Origin: Takakia lepidozioides
Lineage: Eukaryota > Streptophyta > Takakiopsida > Takakiales > Takakiaceae
Length of the DNA: 64,000 bases
NCBI GenBank assembly: GCA_030704615.1
Contig: CM060731.1
Location: 42,408,001 to 42,472,000, forward strand
Direction of reading: 5' to 3'
Below, piece by piece: positions 10,043-21,040 of this stretch; the stretch's first letter is position 1, and the number at the start of each line of letters is the position of its first letter. A program made the translations under genes and the position numbers. The notes below the pieces were generated by a model. The model had not been told where the DNA came from. It made no database searches and saw only the letters and a program-made list of their open reading frames with translations.

Positions 10043-13000
10043 ATGTCAGCACCGTGTCTGCTGACGCAAGGTGGCGGTGTAACATCAAAAGGTGCATCAG
10101 CTGGCTACATTCTTGCAGTCAGGAGAAAGCGTCCTGTTACTGCAAACCTTGTTTCGTGTCCTTTTCTCGCATCCTTGCCATCTTCTGTACATAATTCTGG
10201 TCCTTGTTGCGCGCTCACATCTGTTCAGAGGCATGTGAGCAAGCGCCGCATTCTGGGCAGGATGGCTGTGCCATGTGGTCGCTCTTCCCTGGTGGAAACA
10301 GATGGTAATCTCGGGGGAGCGTCAGTTGGCAGCCTTGAAGCACTGCACCTGGGCAGCTCGTGGCTGCGAGAACTGGACGGACTGCTGGTGTTCGAGGAAG
10401 GCAGGTCAGCGGAGCTGCTGCGTGCGGCGGCCTACTTGCGGGCATTGTCCTTCTATAACTACCCTGAGGGCCGCTCCGAGGAAGGGCTAAAGGTAACCTG
10501 TCTCTGCTGCTCTCTCTTCTATCAGCCCATTTTGTTACAGTTAGAAATTCCCGGTGCATTCAGCATTTACTTTGCAAGTGTATGGTTGTAATCTGCCTTC
10601 AAATATGGCTGGAAGGCACATCTGACTTTCCTACATTTCTTTCTCTCTCTCCAGCGCTCTTTCCATGGTTCTTTCTGCATTATCTGGTATTTTAGTAACT
10701 TTCCCAGATAATTCATGTGGTCTGGAGCTGTCGTCAGAGATACAGGGCACTCTGGTGAATCTGTGGAGATACCACCATCGCAAAATGATTTATAGACCAA
10801 TGCAGCTAATTGTTGATATTGAGCAGAGTGGAAGTGAAAAGTAGAGAAGTTCTGACGTGCAGATATGGAAGATGGTGACGTAGTTGCACCGCAAAATGAA
10901 GGCGGAAGATGAATGGACTGCCCTGACCTCGAAAGTAGCTGGGCTTGAGCAAGGATACAAGCGAGTGGCATGCCTCCTTGCACTCTGCCCTGTCTCTCAT
11001 CTTGTCAACATTAACCTTGTTCTCCACCCTTTTTGTAAGGTGTGTTCTCTCTCTCTCTCTCTTGTTTATACCAAGGCACGTCCCACTATTGGAGTGAGAC
11101 CCTCACAAAGGTAGTGTCTGTTCCCTCTTGTTCCGCCCAAAGTGGGAGCAGGTTCATGGCCACAAGGCTAGGCAAACCATGTCTCCTGAGGGCATTCTCT
11201 CTCTCACTCTCACACACACACACACACACACATTATCCTGAATGTTGGCCATGACATATCATTGAGTGCATAGTCTGCATGGGAACTTAAATGTCCTGAA
11301 TTTGCAGCTCACTTGGTAATGGAAATGAAGCCTTGCAGTCACATGCAGCCAGTTTGACAACATAATATAAGGCATGTCGTGTTGACTTAATGGAAAAATA
11401 AGGGCTGACATCGCACTTTAAAATTTGGCTGTTGGTTGCATTGGATTCGCACAGAGAGAATGAATGAAACTTTACACCATTCACCTAGTAACCTAACGGC
11501 CCAGGAGAGAGAAAGAATGGACTCATAAGCCGTTGTTTGCCGTAGCCTTGTGACCATTGACCCCGCGCCCAGTTTGAGCGGAACACAAAGGGACAGAACC
11601 TACCTTTGTCAGGGGCTGACGCCGGTAGTAAGACTTACCTTGGAATAAACAATCCGGGTTTTCCAGATATCCTCTAGAAATCCCTTCACACAAGCATCAA
11701 TCTGCTGTGTGTGGTTTGCCCAATAACTAGGCCCCAAAAGGGCCTGGGCTTTTGGCTCAGCCTTGAGACTCGAAACAAGTTCAGGGAAGTTTTCTGCCTA
11801 ACTTCATTTTCGTCAGACAATTTCCTGGCAACAGACATGGCTTTGGACACTACAGCCTCTAAGTCAGATTTATCCAGCAGGGTCAAGACTTGCGGATTGA
11901 GATTCAGATCCTCGAGAATCTCTTCTACTCTCTTCCGCCAGGACTTAGCCTGTTTGACAGGGCGATCGTGTTTCCAAGATATAGAGTCGATTAACTTACG
12001 ATATCCGATGTTGGACATATGTTGCAGCTGACCCCACCATCTGACCTTGAATTCATCTCGTCGGGAGCTTAAAGAAGGGATGCCAAACTCACCCCGAACA
12101 GCCACATTGGCTGTTTTGGAGCATGCTGACATGCACTCCTTAAGCACCCCCACTTGAATGGATTCTAGAGACTTAGCATGGTTGGAGTTATCAAACCATA
12201 TTGCAGATGCGTACTCCAAGGCAGGTCTAATAATGCGACAAAGCAGGAGAGAGAAAGATAAAAACTTTATGATGTCCACAGAGGGCTGCAAGGGCCCATG
12301 GGACAGGGTAGAACAAACGAGGTTAACCAGGGAGATGGGCAGGATATTGCAAGCTATCAAGCCTTGCACGCATAGATCATTGCAGCAATATATGGATCTG
12401 ATGAAAGCTACCAACTCTTGCAAATGAGGCATAGTCTCTGTAGACAATTGTTACACTCCAAAGGAAGTGACACCACAATCCAATTTTGATGAAACATATT
12501 CATGGCATTCCATCACTTTCATGGTCGCATGGACTGAGTCAGAAGGTATGCACTGCAGGTTGTGCTGCCAAATGGAGAAGAGCACTCTCTTGTGGGAACC
12601 CTTGATGTAAATCAAGGACTCCAGCTACCAGGGGAAATTACTGGGGATTACCCTAAGGTGTGCTCTGCATGCCTTACTACCCATACTACCTACTCTCCAA
12701 AAGCAATATTTCGGTTTTTGCAAATAATTCTTGTGTTTATCTGTTGACAGGCCTCATTTTATTATTACTTCACTCTGTTGAAATCTCTACCTCAATCTGG
12801 GCTGTTTTGCAAGCTTTCCCCATCTTTTTCCTACTCTTGGACTGCTTTCAGCTGTTCCTTCCGTTTGGGGATCATTTAGACTTGGTCCATTCATGATGGT
12901 TTCGAAGTCTCTAGTCCTGCATTTCTGTGTGGTTGTGTCTGACCTGTGTAGACAATTGCAGGGGCTTGATGCAGAGCAGCAAAGGGGTTACCTCTCAAAT

Positions 13001-13557
13001 GTTTGTGTTGCACCTGAGATCCGTAATAGGGGTGTTGGTGCAGCCCTGCTTCTACAGGCACAAAAGATCATGCAGCTATGGGGTATCTCTCTCCCATTCT
13101 CTCTCGCATTTCCAAAATTCAGACACATACAGGCAGGCAGAGAAACCCAGAAGAACAAAACCAACTCAAAGCACACAAGTCTCATGAACAGTGTGAGTAC
13201 TGATTACTATTGAGAAGTAGAAAGTACCCTGCAGGAGGGTTTCAATGTCCTCGCGCTGTACTGATTGTTGCTAAAACCAAAGCCATGTGGTAGAGATAGT
13301 GTCTGGGAGGACATTGTGCTGTCAAGCAATTGGCTGTTTATGATACTAACAGATTACAAACTGGTCCTATGTTTGTCACAACAGGGGTGAGTGATCTGTA
13401 TGTGCATGTCGTGTCAGACAATGTGGCAGCAGTGAAACTGTACCACAAGGCTGGCTTTGTCTACGAGAAGGAAGAGACTGCTTCTGAGGCCAGGTTGATG
13501 TCCCGTCCTCGCCGCCTTCTATTGCATAAGCACTTGCCAGCACCTGATTTTGTGTAG
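10043..13557 (+). CDS. GNAT-family N-acetyltransferase, probably plastid-targeted (5 exons)
   Basis: Proposed exons are 10043-10492, 10884-11039, 12559-12657, 12962-13082 and 13385-13557. All junctions have GT/AG borders with compatible phases and total 332 codons plus TAG. Residues 1 to about 90 are rich in Ser, Arg and Ala with few acids, like a chloroplast transit peptide. The domain begins near SAELLRAAAYLRALSFYNYP. Exon 2 carries MKAEDEWTAL and exon 3 carries LVGTLDVNQ. Exon 4 holds the acetyl-CoA motif RNRGVGAALL (R-x-x-G-x-G) after YLSNVCVAPE. Exon 5 carries DLYVHVVSDNVAAVKLYHKA and a PRRLLL tail. This order matches plant plastid GNATs, which acetylate protein N-termini and lysines; that function is inferred from the family. 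The end of exon 2 and the start codon are least certain: GTAAGG at 11035 is an alternative donor, and the upstream frame at 9618 may contribute. It is the only apparently intact host gene in the window. Confidence 0.85.
11041..11233. repeat. Intronic CT and CA microsatellites
   Basis: A (CT)n run lies at about 11046-11063, just after the proposed exon 2 donor. A (CT)n/(CA)n run lies at about 11196-11231. Both are in intron 2 of the GNAT gene. Confidence 0.8.
11686..12447 (-). pseudogene. Antisense LINE reverse transcriptase C-terminal fragment in GNAT intron 2
   Basis: An open frame of about 250 residues resembles the region after the catalytic domain of non-LTR retrotransposon reverse transcriptases: LLCRIIRPALEYASAIWF followed by LESIQVGVLKECMSA, GEFGIPSLSSRRDEFKVRWW and LQHM. 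This is the usual thumb/C-terminal pattern of LINE ORF2. The catalytic palm and the endonuclease are absent, consistent with a 5'-truncated insertion. It is antisense to the host gene and lies between exons 2 and 3. The uninterrupted frame suggests a fairly recent insertion or one with little decay. No poly-A tail or target duplication could be fixed. Confidence 0.8.
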
Positions 13558-14052
13558 CTAAGTTGATCATCCCCAGATGCATGGGAGGTTCTTGTCATGT
13601 GCACAATTAGCAGTTCTATTAGTGAATAGATCATTCCATCTAACTGTCTTAATAGACATTTGGCATTTGGAGCTTTCTGTTGGGATCTCAATTTAAGAAG
13701 AATCTTTTGCACACATTGTATTCATAGCCAAAAGCACAACCTGTTTCCTTACAGACGTAAATTGTAAAGTAAAGTGCAGGAAATTAATTGTCTTGTCGAA
13801 GTGCCAGCATTGGCCGGCAAGCTCTTCTGTTTCACATTTTCGCTAACTCGCCACGATTGCACCCAACCAGAGCTGCTTGCATTTTTGTGATTAATGGTAA
13901 TTTTGAGATCTTTGGTACATTAGAGGAATGGATTCCTGCCCTTCTGTTTCTTGGCATTACGCATCGTTCGGTTGGGTATTTGCAAGCATCATCTATCAAT
14001 GTCTTGCCATGATTCATATCTCCACAACTTGAGGAGTGCATAAAATAACAAG
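13558..14052. other. Spacer between the GNAT gene and the methylase-like gene
   Basis: The first part is presumably the GNAT 3' UTR. A frame at 13788-14012 is open but resembles no family known to me. No motif IV (DPPY-like) for the downstream methylase-like gene was found here. Confidence 0.4.
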
Positions 14053-14687
14053 CCTCAAACGGCAATGGAGCACGTGAGAAAAGCCCAAGGTTCATGCAAA
14101 CCTTCATGGAGATGTGCTCAGCAGAGGGGGGAACAATAGTCGATCTGACAGCGGGATGCGGGTCCTCCAAGGTGGTTGCAACTGTTTGCGGAAGGCATCT
14201 GCTGGCGTTGGAAGGGGATGATAAGCTCCTACGAGAGAGGCTTGGAGGATTGCAGCGGCAAGCACCTGAGGCACCAATGTTGACACTGACACACCTGCCG
14301 ACAACGATTGGTTGAACGACGACAAGGATGGGTTGCAGATTCACGTACAATCATTGAAGTAAGTAAGTCGAACTTCTAAGTAAGTCTATTGATTGTTAGC
14401 ATGTTTAGCATGACCCCATGTCCCATTTCATGCTTCTTGCATCATATGATCTAATTAATATGTTCTGTCGTAATTGCAGTTACGAATCGCCCTTGCATAT
14501 TGCGAAGCGTCGAGCTGAGGCCATCGGCGGGATTCCAGGGTCTTCCACGGATTTTTGGAGGGAGGCCGTTGTGAGGGAGAAGAGGCTCAAAATGCAGGAA
14601 CACTTTGCTGCGCTAAAGACTCCGGAAAAAAACTACGATCTGCCTCCGTATGCAGCCCAGGCTCAGGCAGACGAACCCTGGACATGA
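14053..14687 (+). pseudogene. Partial beta-class DNA N4/N6 methyltransferase-like gene (copy A)
   Basis: The first visible exon, about 14053-14358, encodes EKSPRFMQTFMEMCS followed by GGTIVDLTAGCGSS and CGRHLLALEGD. This matches the C-terminal motif X then motif I arrangement (E-K-P...D-x-F-A-G-x-G-S...G-R...x-E) of beta-class N4/N6 DNA methylases, which would transfer methyl groups from S-adenosylmethionine. The catalytic D/N-P-P-Y motif should lie upstream and was not found, so the gene is partial or its 5' exons are elsewhere. A one-base frameshift is needed near 14270-14285. The exon then ends at 14358 before GTAAGT, and its phase fits the next exon (14480-14687) after TTGCAG. That exon encodes YESPLHIAKRRAEA and DFWREAVVREKRLKMQ. 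Copy A ends at a TGA (14685) where copy B reads GGA, and has lost about 390 bp of tail. Part of the gene lies in duplicated segment A. Confidence 0.6.
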
Positions 14688-14996
14688 ATGTCTCAGCAGC
14701 CTCAATGGTCAACACATGTGAGGGCTGCAGAGCAATTCAGTCGGGTACAGAACTATTTTGAGCATTCTGCAGAAGGTCCTCCGTTTTAGCAGCCACCACA
14801 TTGTCCTCAAACTGAGTCTATCCATCGAATTTCATGCTAACATCTTTAACGCTAATGCCGTGCATCATACCCTCCTCATAAACTTCTGTGGCTTGTTCGA
14901 AGTGCGGTAGCGTGATGTACTAATCGGCTGGCGATGTCCATAGGCGGCTAAACTCATCAGTTGGATTCGCAATCCCACCCGGATAATGTGATCCAC

Positions 14997-15932
14997 CTGC
15001 AACCTAGAGACCTCCATTGCATGTTTGTGAGCAAGTTGCAAAGCTCCACCGGCCCTAACTTCAGTCACCTGACACTCTCAAGGCCGACTCGATGGAAATT
15101 ACATGTTTTGACACAAACTATCAATAAGCTTCCCAGATTCTTTACTGCTCAGTCAGAGGCAATTACCAAAGAATTCGGTGAAACATCTTGCGTGTTCTAG
15201 TTAGCAATTTCTGATCAGCCAGTCGCAAGGGACCTTTTACATGTGTTGTGCAGAGCCTCGTTTGCGAGGTCGAAAAAAAAAACCCCCTCAGAGGCCTGGT
15301 TTACGTCCCTTGCTTGAAGTTGGTGCCGACAACACCGCTTCCTTCAACCTGGGTTCGTTGCCATTTTTATAGAGGTCAAGCTTTGAGTGGGGATGATATA
15401 GTCGGTGGTAACCATAACACCCACCATTGCCATTCGAACCCCCCAATTGCCAATGTGGTATTATAGTCTGTGGCGAATACAACACCTCACCTGTAGGCCA
15501 CGGTCATAGGCGTTCCACCTCCTATTTCCGTGGCATGTTACCAAGTTCATGAAGTCGGCAGTTTTGGCAAGTGCCAGTGGGTAGAATGTCCGGTACTGGC
15601 TACCCATCTGGAATGTCCACAATCGCCATGTCAGCACCATATGGTTTCTGAGCACCATTGACCCAACACTGCCCCTTCGAAACCTAAAAACAGACAGAAG
15701 GCAAAAATCAACACTATCCAAAATGGAAAACATTAACAACAACAAACAATGGAAATTGGCTTACCGACTCAAGGAATGCACACAGCTTGCCCCAAGTTCG
15801 AGAGAGTTCTCCAGTGTAACCAGATTTTCTGCTCTCCATCATGGCAAGGAATGAATCATTGACAAGTTCGCATTTACATTCTCGCTGGATTCTGGATGGG
15901 TGCTCCACTGCGTCGTATGGCTCGATTGCAAA
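14997..15932 (-). pseudogene. Unrecognised spliced gene 2, copy A
   Basis: Exon-like blocks read leftwards. 15932-15765 (after CTCTAG, before GTAAGC) encodes 56 residues including YDAVEHPSRIQRE and ESRKSGYTGELSRTWG. 15683-15491 (after TTTTTAG, before GTGAGG) has an open frame with SQYRTFYPLALAKTADF. 15068-14997 encodes RAGGALQLAHKHAMEVSR before GTGGAT. Phase between the first two blocks is inconsistent: the in-phase frame gives GQCWVNGAQKPYGADMAIVD and then a stop. The gene is therefore decayed or the splice sites are mis-chosen. I do not recognise the protein. The intron beside the first block begins with bases shared with the 723-bp transposon terminus. Confidence 0.4.
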
Positions 15933-16379
15933 CTAGAGTGGACCAAAAACGGCAGATCATGAGTACACTAAGAGTACATAAAAGAGGATGTGGCGAATCC
16001 TCGACCATCGGATTTGCTGCAACTGACAATCTTGACCGTCTATTGTTGACTGTTAAAACCAAGATTTTCAAATTGTGATAATATCAATTCATAAATATTT
16101 TTTTGAAATTTGATCATACTCAACTGTGCATTTATGGTGAATGAATGCGTCTTAATAAAAAAGTTTTTTATTTCAAAAGAATCTAGTCATAAAGGACTTT
16201 ATGAAAATAGCTATTTTTTAGGCTCAAAATAGTACATAATTTTTTTTTAACTTCATATTTTTGAATGATAGTTTTCATTCCAGATTCCTCATTCTCCAAA
16301 GCAAGTTTGAGAGAGTCCATTTTCTGACTTTTTCCTAACTCCTATATTAAAAAAGTCCATAACGTCTTTTTTTATGGAC

Positions 16380-17003
16380 TGTGACAATTCCTACGGATGG
16401 GGGTCGCACGGCCCCTGTCCTCTTCAGCGACGCCCGGACGTAGCTACTTGGCGATCCAGGGCGATGGCAGGGGGTCTCCTTCTAGCGCCGGCCGACCGTC
16501 GCTGCCAGCCGGCCGACCGTCGCTGCCATCCAGCCGACGGCGTTGGATGGGGCAACGCCCCGGCGTTGGCGTCGTTGTTTTTTTTCATATGCCCGGGTGT
16601 CGCATGCTAAAAAACAACGCAACCCCCGAACGTCGGATACGTAAAAAAGCCCCGTCGCAGGGGAGGCGGTCTCTGCGAACCGGCCATGGGTTTGAGCGAC
16701 TCCCGGGAGTTCGCATATTTATAAAAAATATTTTTTAAAGAAAATGCAGGGCGAGGCAGGGCGGGAGTGGGAAACAAGCTCCGTTGCGTCGTCGCCTAGC
16801 GACCCCGGAGGTCGCCAAGGAAAAAAACCAGTCGCAGGGGGGGGGGGGGGGGGGGGGGGAAGGGGGGTCGGCCATGCTACGCAATGGGTTGGGCGACGGC
16901 GGGGCGTCGCCTCTTGCGACCCCCTCCGTGGCAAGCCAGAAATTTCTCGTCACATGGGCGCTGTTGAAAGCGACGCCCTGCAGTGGCATGCCGCTTGGTG
17001 GGT

Positions 17004-17037
<34 letters not shown>

Positions 17038-17060
17038 GGGGGGGGGGGTTTGGGGGTTGA
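16380..17060. repeat. GC-rich palindromic region with long poly-G tracts (copy A)
   Basis: Short GC inverted repeats with a GTCGC/GCGAC core alternate with A/T-rich runs, followed by G runs of about 23 (16837-16859) and 33 bases (17004-17036). Open frames here encode only low-complexity glycine or proline and are not genes. The theme resembles the 3724-4305 array. The same region in copy B (37440-38060) has shorter G runs, so lengths are unreliable. A 20-bp-scale tandem duplication near 16484-16530 is present only in copy A. Confidence 0.7.
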
Positions 17061-17530
17061 TTGGGGGGGGTTGAATGGGGGGTGATGAATTGGGGTGATT
17101 TTTGTTTTCCCTAGTTTGTTTTTGGTGTGTTGGAAGACCTTATAGCACCATTGCTCTGATTTAATGGGTACATAGCATAGGTTATTGATAGGTTTGACCA
17201 AGCATGAATCAAGGGTGCGGTGGTGCACAACACAATAGATGACATAAGAGGGAAGATGGAAAGATGGAATATATTTTAGAAGTAATGTGCTGAAATGCTT
17301 TCTCACAAGGGTTCAGTAGGCTGACCCTGGGACCTACATGGACTACGACTAGTCTCCTCTCCTCATCCTCATCCTCAGAGGAGGACTCGGAGCTATCCGT
17401 GAGCCTGATGACTCCGCGCCCTTGCCTGAGCATGTACAGCAAGCGGCGTTCCCATAACTCCCACGGAGCTCTCATCCAATCCCTGGCCATGGACCCTCCC
17501 CCCCCCCCCCCCACTCACCATGCTAGTGCC

Positions 17531-19250
17531 CTATAGCGCACTCATCCCCTCCGTGTGGCCATGTTCTTCATGAGGCTTGCCAACCCTGCTGCTTGGCGTA
17601 GTCGTACTCTATCGGAGATGGCTTCCTCTCAAACGTGGTTTCCTACACATGCCACAAATTAAAGTCAGTTCCTCACGATGATGGAGCGAGAAAGAAGACA
17701 AAACAAACATAGGGAAGGGAAGTATGACTTACAAATTGTAAGATAAAACCCCCGATCCGCCAGGGCCCCACTTGTGCGTGGCGTGCTTCTGAAGGCGGAC
17801 TGTTGTTCCTTCGCGTGCCTTCTTCAAATTTGGCCTTGGGTGCCGCATCCTTCTCTCCCGCAATAAGCGCATCCCAACAATACCTATGCCCCCCCCCCAC
17901 AATTAGTGAATTACACACATACGTGCATTGAATCCACCTCATTAATGCACATGCAACAAAATGGAAGGTGAAATGATTCAAAACAGGTGTGGCACAACAA
18001 TCTTTGCCAACTCCACGTCCTCTATTCCCCGGAATTTCTTCTCTTCATCCCACCCTCCCCTTCTTGTAACCTCCTTCCCCTCCACCTTTGTTACCCCACT
18101 GGCCTCCCCCGCATGCACAATCACCAAATTCGTCTTCATGGGACCTCTTTTTTTTCCTTTTCTTTCCTTCCCCTTCTCCGTCACTATGTCTTCCCCTTCC
18201 CGCTACTTCCACTCTCTCCTCTCTCTCCCTTTCTCTCTTTCCTCGGGCAGCCCCTTCATTGATGGTTAAAAGGGACCTCGGGAGGTCGAGGCCTCGTCTT
18301 CTTACCTTTGGTGTTCGGGTCTTCATGAACACACGTGCCCTCCATCATTGGCAACCCCACCGGACTGCACCAATGTGGCCAAGAATGTTGATGCCTCCTG
18401 AAGACAAATAACCCTCCAATTCAAAAAAGAAAACAAACAACAAAGAAAATCATACATGAAAGGAAAGGACAAAACATTGGAACAAGGTGTGACAGTGTAC
18501 CTTTGCAAGCTTGGCCGACTCGGCCCCGTGTCACCCGATGTGGCAGGAGTCCCCGGGCCGAAGTCCCCGCCGCTATCCCTCTTGGGACCGCCGCTGGAAG
18601 TAAAATTCCAGATGACCATGGCCCCCGCGGCAGCCGTAGTCCAGGCCTTCTTTGCTGACCGCTCAGGCTGAAGGGGGCGGCGTTGCTATTTGGCTGGCCT
18701 CTCCACCGGCCCGTACCTCCTCCCCTCCCAAATGCTCCGCAGGGTAGAAGCCCTCACCCGGCTTGACTAATTTGAGGCGCTTCTTTATGTCGGCCAACTC
18801 ATTGGCCCTCCTCGTCTCCTCCTCCCTCACCTCAAAACACTTCCCGAGGCCTTCAACCTGACCTTGAGCCTTGGCAAGTGCGGCCTTTGCTGTGGAGGAA
18901 GGGGTCTCTATAGGGGTGACATACCCCAAACCGGGCCCCCAAACGGGTGATGCGCTTGCCGGTACAATTTCACCCATCTTGGTGGCTGGGGGTGTGCTCA
19001 ACTGAGCCTCTGGCCCAGCAACAACCTCCCGAATAGGAGAGGTGGCTGAGCCGGCCCCTGACGAATCCAAGACGGGGACAAGAGGGGGGTACTGGCCTGA
19101 GGGGCAGATGAGCCTCTGGCTGCGGGCTACCGACGGGGCTGGTAAACCGTGAGACGCCAGCCCGCGTCACACATGCCGGAATTGCAAAACGGGTCTTCGC
19201 CCCCTTCTTTGGGGCAGGGACTTCTTCTCTTTTCCCATAAGCCTGACACC
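17531..19250 (-). CDS. Unrecognised spliced gene 3, copy A
   Basis: This is the counterpart of the four-exon gene at 38529-40260. Copy A preserves correct phase where copy B does not: the exon ending MRWIQC plus two bases joins in frame to YCWDALIAGEKDAAPK across an intron with a GTATGT donor. Other parts are broken by one-base differences. The encoded protein is Ala/Pro-rich at the N-terminus, has a charged region (REEETRRANELADIKKRLKL), a lysine-rich stretch and a C-terminus ending GMSAL. No known family was recognised. It may be an accessory gene of the mobile segment. Confidence 0.45.
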
Positions 19251-19479
19251 TGTCATGCAAACCAAAAGTTAGCCTTGCGAGAGGAAACAGGGGGAAACAA
19301 TCTCTACATTCCAGATCCCAAAAAAAAAACAAAGCATGTGGGGGGTGAGAGCAGAAAGTGCTACTCCTCTCAGCTCCCCCCCACCACAGATGGTGCAAGA
19401 AAACAAAAAAAGAAGGTGGGGGGGGGGAAGTGACTGAGCAGCAGAAGCTGCTCAGCCAGTCCCCCCCCCCCCCCACCCC

Positions 19480-20010
19480 CACCTTTTTCTTTCCTCGTCT
19501 CGCCCTCTCTCCCCCTCTTCCCTCTCTGTCACTCTCCCTCTCTCTCTCCCACTCTCCCTCTCGTCCCTCTTCCCGCTCTCCCTCTCTCTCTCTCTGTCTT
19601 CAGACACTCCCCACAAAATAAAACAAAGCAGAGAGGGACAGAGGGGGCAGAATAGAGGGGAGGGGAAGAGGAGGGGGCAAAAAGAGGGAAGATACACATG
19701 TCTTGTCAAGTCATAGACAAGCCGCTAGGGTCATTGTCAATTAAAGACAAATCAGCCCATTACAAGGCACTATCTATCTTCACCTTCCATCACCAGCCCC
19801 TCCACATATTTGATATAGAAGGTAGCCTAGTACAAGAGCAACCTCGTTATATAACAGCCTCTTTACAGGGTACCATCAAACACTTACCCTTCATAAATCG
19901 CTTCACCCATGAATAAAACCTGAAGATTTCAAAGTACTTGAAATCTTAGGGTGGGGGGGTGGGATTTCTTAAGATATTCATCATCCCTGATTTATGCGTT
20001 AGAGGCCTGA
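19480..20010 (-). repeat. CT/GA microsatellite and family R fragment (copy A)
   Basis: A CTCTCTCCC-type microsatellite (about 19497-19598) is followed by about 330 bp that, on the minus strand, matches the junction between consecutive array units: GATGGTACCCTGTAAAG, then TGTCTTTAATTGACAATGACC. The dispersed copy therefore contains end-of-unit and start-of-unit sequence contiguously, as the array does. Confidence 0.65.
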
Positions 20011-20321
20011 GCATTAAATATGTCTGCAGGTGTTTTGCAATGCCCCACTTACACATATAAATTTGTGTCAAGTGACTGCAATCCAAGGCAATCTGATTAC
20101 AAAGCGTCCTTATTGTAAACCAGCCAGTAGATTCATGCAGAAGTCAAGGGCCAAGTGATAGTTCATATTGGCATCAAACTGGCAGGGCTCATGTCAAAAA
20201 ATGAATCTCAAACAAGTATGTATAAATCTGGTTGCGTTACTTCTACATATACACTATTTTGCTGTAAAGCGTAGTACCACAAATAAAGGTGGACGCGTTG
20301 CCCAAGCAAGAGGTAATTTAT

Positions 20322-21040
20322 TGTCGCGCACCTCACTTCGGTAAGCTCCCCTTTAGGTCATAGTGTAGCTTGATGCGCGCGCCTAACTCCCAACCTGGCC
20401 GCCGGACCAACTTGGAGCTTCGGCTGCTCACGGGGCATAACGGTCCCCCTTTGAACTCCCAAAGAACCCCCCACCGATTTGGAACCAGTGGGAATTCTCT
20501 TTGGTAGTTAGCAGTCCGGAACAGCTCCCCACTCTTTGGTCGCTTTCCGGCTCGCTCGCTTATTCACAATAGTTTTTGGTCACCAACGGGCTTGCATGTT
20601 CTCGGGGTTACTACTCCCTATATATACTTCTGTAGCTGTCCGCAAGGTTTCACAACCAGCCATGCCATTTTATGGCGAAACCACCACGAAACCCTCGACT
20701 CCCGGTGATGAGTCGCGGTGAGTCTGGCCCATCACCACGGCCCCTATGGACCGTGATGAGTCCCAAGACTCCCCACGACTCCCACCACGAGGTCTCCGCC
20801 CCCATGGTGAGTCCTATGCCACCCCCACTAAGTCCCGCTAAGCTACCACCACCCCTTGTGGAGCCACCCCCACCGCAACCCGGGTGTGCGGGGCCTCCAC
20901 CTAGTGAGCGCCTCCGCCTCCTTGAGTGCCTTGGGCACTCAAGGGTGCTTCAGCCCCCATACCTATCGTTGCCGCTGCCCCACCATAGGGGCAGCCCCTC
21001 AGTGTCCCGACCCCCTGCCCTCAGGCAAAGGGCCGCGACA
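20322..21040 (-). repeat. LTR of chromovirus A (3' LTR in element orientation)
   Basis: 719 bp, TGTCGC...GCGACA. In element orientation a purine-rich GGTAGGGGTGTG abuts it and is a candidate polypurine tract. It contains TATATATACTTC near 20620, a possible TATA region when read on the plus strand. Confidence 0.88.

Noticed and set aside
11205-11234. Coding meaning for the histidine/threonine-rich frame
   Set aside because: It is a translated CA microsatellite.
16744-17085. Glycine- or proline-rich proteins in both strands
   Set aside because: They are translations of poly-G runs and GC palindromes; lengths differ between the two segment copies and no domain is present.
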